DNA of 64,000 nucleotides, from contig OZ024831.1 of the NCBI GenBank assembly GCA_964016985.1, forward strand, positions 84,276,136 to 84,340,135. Reading direction: 5' to 3'. Position numbers and translations under genes: made by a program. Under the pieces are notes generated by a model. That model did not search any database. It worked only from the letters and a program-made list of their open reading frames with translations, and had not been told where the DNA came from. Source of the stretch: Anodontia alba (Eukaryota > Mollusca > Bivalvia > Lucinida > Lucinidae). Position 1 is the stretch's first letter. Every line of letters begins with the position of its first letter. This document shows positions 57,977-64,000 of this stretch, piece after piece.

Positions 57977-58095
57977 ATATTTTTCTTGTTTCTTGACAAT
58001 AACATATGTTGTGTGTACTCATTAGAAGTGCCTGGACAAGGTGCTTCTAATGAGTACCCACAACATATGTTTTCATCAAGAAATAAGAAAAATAT
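57977..58095. mobile_element. Hairpin MITE, family C, near-perfect
   Basis: Arms ATATTTTTCTTGTTTCTTGA and TCAAGAAATAAGAAAAATAT. The inner stem GTACTCATTAGAAGTGCCT folds with AGGTGCTTCTAATGAGTAC. One of the cleanest stems in the window. Confidence 0.9.
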
Positions 58096-58229
58096 CAATA
58101 CTTTTTGGATGAAAAAAGCAGTCCTTATCTGGAGCTATGGCTGGCTTAAAAGGTTGTTTGGTACATCTGGCAGAGCAGCTGTGATGATACCAGAAAAGCT
58201 ATAAATACAGATGTGGATCATTGCCATAT

Positions 58230-58372
58230 TTAAAGAAGCCAACCGATCTGGATCTGCACTGTTTGCCATTTAGTATGAGGATTTATAGCAGCAATCTGGA
58301 TCAAGCAATCTGATTGGCTGAATATTAGAAGTGGGTGTGGCATCTTAATTTATTCAGCATGGCAAGGGTTAA
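58230..58372 (+). mobile_element. Family D MITE, right part
   Basis: Starts in the hairpin (AAGAAGCCAACCGATCTGG) and ends TTCAGCATGGCAAGGGTTAA. The left end is missing. Confidence 0.75.
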
Positions 58373-58434
58373 AGTCTGAACTAGTCCATTTTACTATATA
58401 CCTGAGACTTTGTCAAAAAGATTGCTGTATGTGT

Positions 58435-58502
58435 GGCAAACAGTGTTCACCCTGATCAGATGCCGCATTTTGTGGCATCTGGCCAGGGTCTACACTGTTT
58501 GC
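58435..58502. mobile_element. Short hairpin repeat (GATGCCGC type)
   Basis: GGCAAACAGTGTTCACCCTG and CCAGGGTCTACACTGTTTGC, with the inner stem AGATGCCGCA/TGTGGCATCT. Confidence 0.75.
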
Positions 58503-58654
58503 TCAGGCTGGTTTGTCCAAATACTCTGGGTAACTATGGTAAACAGAAAAAAAAAAAAAAACATGATTTATTTGCAGCAAACATTCTTGCAATCTCAGTA
58601 GCTGTATATAATTATGTAGCAAGACTATTGATCTGTGGGTCTGCTCCAATAACA

Positions 58655-59110
58655 ACACTGCTATTTCTGTGGCCATTGAGTGTCATATATACCACATTAC
58701 CGTAATCAATCTAATTACCCAATATATTCCTGCAAGTGCGCAGTCACGAAATTTCTGTGACCCTGTAAGTTCATCCAGTTTTCCATAACAAGTGCTATTT
58801 CTGTGGCCAATGAGTGTCATATATACCACATTACCGTAAACAATCCAATTACCGCATATGCTCCTGCAAGGGCACAATAAGGAAATGTCTGCATTCCTGT
58901 AAGTTCAATCCAGTTCTCCATAACAAATGCTATTTCTGTGACCAATGTCTGTCACATGTACCATATTACCGTAATTAACCTAATTACTGCATACACTCAT
59001 ATAAGCGCACAGAATCGAAATTTCTCAGTCACTGACTCCCTGTAATTCTATCCAATTCTGCATAACAAATGCTAGTTATGTGGTCAATAAGTGTCACATA
59101 CAACACAGTA
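58655..59110. repeat. Tandem repeat of ~135 bp, about 3.5 copies
   Basis: GCTATTTCTGTGGCCAATGA, TGTCATATATACCACATTAC and CCTGTAAGTTCATCCAGTT recur at about 135-bp steps (near 58660, 58792, 58928, 59070). A single related unit may be at 16019-16160. Confidence 0.85.
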
Positions 59111-59162
59111 CCATAATCAACCTAAGTGCAAGGGCTCAAAGATCACAAAGAACCAGCAAATA

Positions 59163-59363
59163 TTAACCCTTGTCATGCTGAATAAATTAAGATTCCATAC
59201 CCACTTCCAATTTTCAGCAAATCAGATTTAACTTGATCCAGGTTGTTGATATAAATTCACATACTGAATGACAAACAGTGCAGATCCAGATCAGTTGGCT
59301 TCTGAAGATCTACACTGTTTTGCAATGGCAGGGTATATCCGGGTTCAGCAGGACAAGGGTTAA
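59163..59363 (-). mobile_element. piggyBac-like MITE, family D
   Basis: TTAACCCTTGTCATGCTGAA at the left and TTCAGCAGGACAAGGGTTAA at the right. One hairpin arm is partly deleted (TTGGCTTCTGAAGATCTACA). Confidence 0.85.
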
Positions 59364-59436
59364 TTAACTACACTATAGTGAAATATCAGAGAAGAAGGAG
59401 ATTTTGGTGATAATTATGGGATAATTTTCTCCAGTT

Positions 59437-59517
59437 CTCCATAAAACATATGTTGTGGGTACTCATTAGAAGGGCCTCAGCGAGTGGCATCTGATCTGGT
59501 CTAAAGTGTTTGCTCAG
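59437..59517. repeat. Chimeric hairpin: family C left arm joined to a GATGCCGC-type right arm
   Basis: The family C arm (ACATATGTTGTGGGTACTCA to GCCTCAGCGAG) passes at about 59484 directly into TGGCATCTGATCTGGTCTAA, the right arm of the other hairpin family. Neither half can form its own stem. Confidence 0.65.
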
Positions 59518-60298
59518 GAGTCAGACTATTAAGTCTGTGCCAATACAGTTTTCAATCAGTCCTAAATTTTCAGCAGAAATTGGTTTGCTAAGGTCTGTCC
59601 CAGTATTTAGGGTAAATATGTTCTCAGTTGTGGCAGGCCTATGTAAAGTTGCTGTCTACACAAATTGGTTTGCTGAGGTCAGTCTGTGCCAACACGTATG
59701 CCTGTCTTCTCCCTAGATATCCTAGTTTTCCTATGTGACAAGCAAAATCCTCGGAATCGCTTAGAAATATATATAATAGAGAGATTTTTTCAACAATTAC
59801 ATTGTGTATTTCTGCAGTTCCAGCAAGCCCGCACTTATGCTCCATCCACAATTAAATTTGCATTCTGGAAGTTGGGTGGCACTGGGAAATACCCACTTTT
59901 GGATTGCAAATTTAGTTGTGTGTCGAATTGCGCAGGAAAAAACTAAAATTGGTCATCTAATTCCCATGTATAGGGATATTTTGCGTGTCAAATCTCCTGG
60001 GTGAGTGAACCCCCCACTCCGCACAACCATCTCTCACGGGAAAAACACTTATCCGTGCATAAATATGGTGTCTCAAACTGTGCTAATGTTGTTGTCTACA
60101 GAAATTGGTTTTGATAAAATTAGATGCTCTGATTCTTTAATTTAATTTGGCTAAGCCTCATTGCCCATAACAGCTACAGTATGACAAATGTGAGCCAAGC
60201 ATCATGAGAAAATGGACCTTTGGGGTATATATGGACTGAGATAGCTGAGGATTCGCTAAGGAGGAGTATTTGGTGATAACTCTGGCATAAATTTTCTT
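59518..60298. other. Unassigned non-coding stretch
   Basis: Two overlapping open frames of 66-86 codons lie at 59686-60004, but no domain, splice context or codon signal supports them. Repeated TTGGTTTGCT and GGTCTGTCCCA phrases suggest a decayed repeat. Confidence 0.4.
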
Positions 60299-60395
60299 AT
60301 TTCTCTGTAAAAATATAGGTTGTTGGCACTCATTAGAAGCACCTCACTGAGGTGCTTCTAATGAGTACCAACAACATATACTTTTATGGAGAAAT
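60299..60395. mobile_element. Hairpin MITE, family C
   Basis: Stem CACTCATTAGAAGCACCTCA with TGAGGTGCTTCTAATGAGTA. Outer arms TTATTTCTCTGTAAAAATAT and ATATACTTTTATGGAGAAAT. Confidence 0.85.
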
Positions 60396-60645
60396 CCATA
60401 TGAAACTACGAATGTGCAGGTTCATAGGATACAATGTCAAACAGCAAAGACCTGGATTATACTGCCCTGATTCACATCCGCAGAATAAATGGACTATCCT
60501 GAAGACTTAATTGTTACAGAGTTTTTCATGATATTATTCTGGGATAATTTTTCTTATTTTTCTCTATGAAAACACAATATTGTGTGCGCCTCAATTATTT
60601 TTTAGGAGAAATCTAGAAAGCTTTTCTCAGAATTATCATTAAATA

Positions 60646-60978
60646 CAGTCAAACCTCTTTATACTAACACTCGATACAATGACAAATTCGTTATACTGAC
60701 AATTTGACTTGCACGGAAACCGTTCTCAAGAAATCAGAAATTATGCAGGAACATTATTATTCAATACTTTAAGCAACATGTTTTGGATATTTGTTAGAAT
60801 CGCCTCACCAAGGCAATTCTAACAAATATCCAAAACCTACATTCTACAGAGAAATAAGAATAAAATATGGCATTTGTTGCATATCATTCTGCTTATTAAG
60901 AATTCTTTACAACAGCAAATTTATTTTAATGGCAATATCTTTGAGAACAAATGCTGTCATTGTACGGAGGGTTCACTG
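60646..60978. mobile_element. Tigger-like MITE with variant central hairpin
   Basis: Ends CAGTCAAACCTCTTTATACT and GGAGGGTTCACTG with TA flanks. The central hairpin TTTTGGATATTTGTTAGAAT pairs with ATTCTAACAAATATCCAAAA. This is a changed version of the family B/C stem, with both arms altered together. Confidence 0.8.
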
Positions 60979-61026
60979 TACTCCTATTACTTACCTTAAC
61001 ATATCCTCAGGATAGCCCATTTTATT

Positions 61027-61170
61027 CTTTGTTTGTGTTGAGCGGCCCAGTCAACCCGATGGGGTCATATCAAGCCTGGTCAGCTTACCTAACCACACTT
61101 TTCTTGGACAGGCTTAGTCCTCTAAAAGGTTAACCAGTATTGTGCATATTCTTTTGCCAGAAACCCATTT
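61027..61170 (-). mobile_element. SINE, truncated
   Basis: Tail-side portion (TTTGTGTTGAGCGGCCCAGT, ACAGGCTTAGTCCTCTAAAA, TTCTTTTGCCAGAAAC) of the SINE family at 61984. Confidence 0.7.
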
Positions 61171-61232
61171 TATTCTGCAGTGTGAATCTGTGCAGTCTTA
61201 TATAGGTCAGCTGTTTGTCGCTGTTTGTTAAT

Positions 61233-61417
61233 TAACCCTTGTCCTGCTGAACCCGGATACACCCTGCCTTTGCAAACAGTGTAGATCCAGATCTGGATCT
61301 GCACTGTTTGTCATTAAGTATTTGAACTTGTATAAACAACTTGGATCAAGTAATCTGATTGGCTGAAAATTAGAAGTGAGCGTGGCATCTTAATTTATTC
61401 AGCATGATAAGGGTTAA
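61233..61417 (+). mobile_element. piggyBac-like MITE, family D, short hairpin
   Basis: TTAACCCTTGTCCTGCTGAA at the left and TTCAGCATGATAAGGGTTAA at the right. The hairpin is reduced to GTAGATCCAGATCTGGATCT. Confidence 0.85.
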
Positions 61418-61451
61418 TGCATCATAAAGTATCCAGTGATTCTACATTGCC

Positions 61452-61530
61452 CTTTAATGCTTAGCACTTTGGTACAATACTGAAATATTTTCTCATTTTT
61501 CCCAGGAAACAGGTTTTTTACCTTTCATAA
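61452..61530. mobile_element. Family A MITE fragment
   Basis: Left part only (TTTAATGCTTAGCACTTTGG, ATTTTTCCCAGGAAACAGG). Confidence 0.45.
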
Positions 61531-61868
61531 ATCTGATCTATGTCTACACCATTTACTCAGGTCTGTCACAGTGTTCCAACTTCCAATACATACAGTATTA
61601 TATAATGGTGTTTCAACAGCAGATTCTTTCAAGTTATTCAATTTTTTTTTATTTATGTCTCTAATTATTTAATAAATCTAATACTTTCTTGGTTTATTAT
61701 TCATATCATTAATGACATCATACTAATAAACTGTGACAGCAGGAATAGCCCAACAGAAGCAATAAGAGTGGCACCACAACAACTCATTAGGCCTTCTTGG
61801 CCATGCTGAAAGCAAATTAAGGTGCAGGACTTTTTTAAAGGAGTTCTATTTGGTCATACATCTGAAAT
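61531..61868. other. Unassigned non-coding stretch
   Basis: AT-rich with no recognised feature. Confidence 0.4.
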
Positions 61869-61967
61869 AATTTTCTTCAGTTCTACATCAAAACATATGT
61901 TGTGGGTACTCATCAGAAGCCTCGGAGTACCCGCAACATACGTTTTTATGGAAAAATAAGAAAAATA
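61869..61967. mobile_element. Hairpin MITE, family C, loop-proximal deletion
   Basis: TATGTTGTGGGTACTCATCA faces GGAGTACCCGCAACATACG. The GCCTC...GAGGC part of the stem is mostly lost. Confidence 0.7.
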
Positions 61968-61983
61968 TTTATCTGGATGCTCC

Positions 61984-62284
61984 TCTTATTTGTTTGTGTT
62001 GAGGTTTTACGGCCCAGTCAACCAAACTGGGTCATGTTGAGTGTGGTCAGTTTACCTTACCACACTTTTACTGGGCAGGCCTAGTCGTCTAAGTATTGTG
62101 CACATTCTTTTGCCAGAAACTGACAACTGCCCTTCTTGAATCAGTGGAAGGGAGAGAAAGACCACAGAAAATATTTTATGATCAAATCTCCACAAAAGAA
62201 TGTTGCCAACCCAGCAGGGGTCGAACCTGCAACCTCCTAATCACCAGTTGGACGCGCATCCAACTGAGCCACTGAGGCCGGCTC
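61984..62284 (-). mobile_element. tRNA-derived SINE, near full length
   Basis: On the minus strand, the A box TGGCTCAGTTGGATGCG and the B box GGTTCGACCCC lie within GCCGGCCTCAGTGGC ... CTGCTGGGTTGGC. A body follows with CTCCACAAAAGAATGTTGCC (plus-strand reading) and a tail complementary to TTTGTTTGTGTTGAGG. Truncated copies are at 22580, 33476 and 61027. Confidence 0.8.
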
Positions 62285-62856
62285 CTTTTGTTTGGAGCTA
62301 TGACAGATTTAAGTCTATGCTTCTGTATATGAGCACTGATTGGACAGTGCCAAGATCCGAGGATTCTTCAGTGGAACAGCGAAGATTTTAATCAGACTGT
62401 GGAAATGCACAAGCTGATCTATGAAGTTAAATAAAACAACAAACATTTTATGTTTTTAAATTTTTTTGCTTATGGAAAATTTGGGAGCCATGGCCGATTC
62501 GCGATATACTGGATTTCGCGAAATAACGGACCGCGATACATGTATATTGGATCTTTACTGTACCTAGTGCCATGTTAAGTTGCACCATATCAGTTAATTC
62601 TGGTCCCGTGCAAGGCATTAATGCGGTTGTGGTTATTTGCATTCACCTCCCGAGCGCCGTTTTAAGTCGTCGCATTTCATTGGTTTGCGAAACTCCAGCT
62701 GGGTGCATGTCACAAAGCATATTTTCTCATGATTCAATCCATATCATGTTATTGGAACAAGACTTATGTGATCTAAATGGAATTTCTTGGGATAATGCAT
62801 TTTGTATAACACAACTTTAACATGACTTTATGGATTTTGTTTAAATGGATAAATCT
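62285..62856. other. Unassigned non-coding stretch
   Basis: No repeat family or splice-bounded exon supported. Confidence 0.4.
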
Positions 62857-63100
62857 GGGCCCAGTTGTTCAAAGCTAACGACGTCGTTAGTTAACGATTC
62901 GTTAAAATTTACATTGAGTGATACGCAAATATGCTGAAATTTTTTGCTGAAAAAATGTGAGTAGCTTTTGCAGTGCAAAAGCTACTCACATTTTTTCAGC
63001 AAAAAATATCAGAAAATTGTATATTGAATCCACTAAAACAGTTAACGAAATGACCATTAACGAGCTCGTTAAGCTAACGATGCTTTGAACAACTGGGCCC
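62857..63100. mobile_element. TIR MITE, family F
   Basis: Best copy. GGGCCCAGTTGTTCAAAGC faces GCTTTGAACAACTGGGCCC. The hairpin GTGAGTAGCTTTTGCAGTGC folds with AAAAGCTACTCAC. Confidence 0.92.
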
Positions 63101-63461
63101 AGACCTTTAAGGCGAAATGATTACAAGATTACTCAGGAAGAATTGAGGATTAAAACTTGTACAATTAAAACTAAAAGCTTCACATAAATGGGAAGGGAGG
63201 GGTGATTTTAGTACCCACAACATATGTTTTCATGGATATTTAAGAAAAATATTTACATGATACTCCCTCTTTTATGGCGCTATGATGGTGAGGAATTAAG
63301 GTACCTAAATATCACGGTAAATATTTAGGGTAAATACAGTTTATAATAATCAAAGCACTGACAGCACTGTTAGGTCGATTGTCTCTGAGTGTAGGCTGGG
63401 AAAATGGTCCTGAACGGGGACTTAAGACTGTTTCATTTAACCTTTCACTTTTTGTAATTTA
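63101..63461. other. Mostly unassigned; contains half of a family C hairpin
   Basis: 63211-63256 (AGTACCCACAACATATGTTT, ATTTAAGAAAAATATTT) is a right arm of family C without its partner. Confidence 0.5.
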
Positions 63462-63530
63462 GGCAAACAGTGCAGACCCTGATCAGATGCCGCAGAATGC
63501 GGCATCTGATCTGGATCTACACTGTTTGCC
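63462..63530. mobile_element. Short hairpin repeat (GATGCCGC type), near-perfect
   Basis: GGCAAACAGTGCAGACCCTG and the far arm GATCTGGATCTACACTGTTT, with the perfect inner stem CAGATGCCGCAGAATGCGGC. A half-copy lies at 63870-63910. Confidence 0.85.
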
Positions 63531-63631
63531 AAAGTCCCAAATGTCCCATTCCAGGTTTGACAGATAACCCTTTATCAACAGCACTCTGATGTCACAGCAA
63601 TAAGAATAGCACGGCTATAAATATCTATTAC

Positions 63632-63682
63632 CTGGATTTCGTCTAACTCCCAGTTTAAATTACATCGGTCAATGATAACCAT
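63632..63682 (-). CDS. Possible first coding exon of the nuclear receptor (17 codons)
   Basis: On the minus strand, an ATG opens a frame reading MVIIDRCNLNWELDEIQ, which ends exactly at CCAG followed by GTAATA, a good donor. The exon ends in phase 0, matching the phase-0 start of the zinc-finger exon at 53461-53625. The joined product would have a short N-terminal region before the zinc fingers, as usual for HR96-type receptors. The stretch is not in any repeat family seen here. Against it: the exon is short, the ATG context (CACATGG) is only fair, and no similarity search was possible. The intron would be about 10.0 kb. Confidence 0.35.
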
Positions 63683-64000
63683 GTGGACAACAACCTTAAG
63701 GAAATTTTGGCGTTTGCATACTATGGCTCAGTTGTTAACAATCGACACAATAAGACGAGTGTATACCCTTTTTGTTCTTCCAATTCTGTGCAAGAGATTT
63801 TTTCAGAGTTTTTCACAAACTAATTTCATACAACCATATTTACCCCCAAAATAATGGCACTACAGGCATTAAAAAGCAGCATCTGATCACAGTCTACACT
63901 GTTTGCCACTCATCAAATGGTTCTTTAAACAAAACAGGTACATTGTAGTAAAATAGATTTGTTCCAATTTTTAAACAAGTATCATTCCCCATCCTCTCCC

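Noticed and set aside
59686..60004. Overlapping 66-86 codon plus-strand frames
   Set aside because: No recognisable domain, no splice borders, and both frames and the minus strand are open over the same stretch, as expected by chance.

Overview
This window looks like nuclear DNA from an animal with a repeat-rich genome, most probably a heterodont bivalve mollusc. The evidence is AT-rich non-coding DNA, one split nuclear-receptor exon with GT-AG borders, tRNA-derived SINEs, and large tandem-core mobile elements that begin CAAGAGG and end in a hairpin followed by CTAA, of the kind known from bivalves (pearl-like or HINE-like). No prokaryotic gene organisation is present and nearly all open frames are chance or repeat-borne. 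The species is not identified.

Gene content is minimal. One exon is clear: minus strand 53461-53625, the first zinc module of a nuclear receptor with the ESCKA P-box typical of the NR1J / HR96 / DAF-12 group. A possible 17-codon first coding exon lies about 10 kb upstream on the same strand at 63632-63682. If both calls hold, 53.6-63.6 kb is an intron and everything to the left is a later intron or intergenic DNA. I could not find the exon for the second zinc module. The only recognisable enzyme is a dead mariner transposase (28.4-29.7 kb).

Layout: 0-8 kb holds MITEs, one tandem-core element with a 128-bp satellite (2289-4721) and a 42-bp satellite (4970-5597). 8-11.5 kb holds two further tandem arrays. 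13.5-21.5 kb holds three large HINE-like elements, two only 7 bp apart. 22-36.5 kb is a mosaic of MITEs, SINEs, TIR elements and the mariner copy. 38.2-43.9 kb is a HINE-like element carrying two younger ones inside it. 44.6-51.8 kb is a three-level nest: an outer tandem-core element, an inner one of the same family, and in that a TA-flanked TIR element plus a HINE-like element. 52-64 kb is the nuclear-receptor region, with one more large HINE-like element (54.7-57.2 kb) and many MITEs.

Three structural themes stand out. Many MITEs are bounded by TTAA with CCC-type inverted ends (piggyBac-like), and two pairs abut on a shared TTAA. One long hairpin module recurs in the middle of MITEs with unrelated ends, and its two arms have changed in parallel. 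Repeated monomers inside the arrays serve as empty-site references, so several nested insertions can be read to within a few bases without outside data. Coordinates of repeat copies were set by eye and may be off by a few bases.
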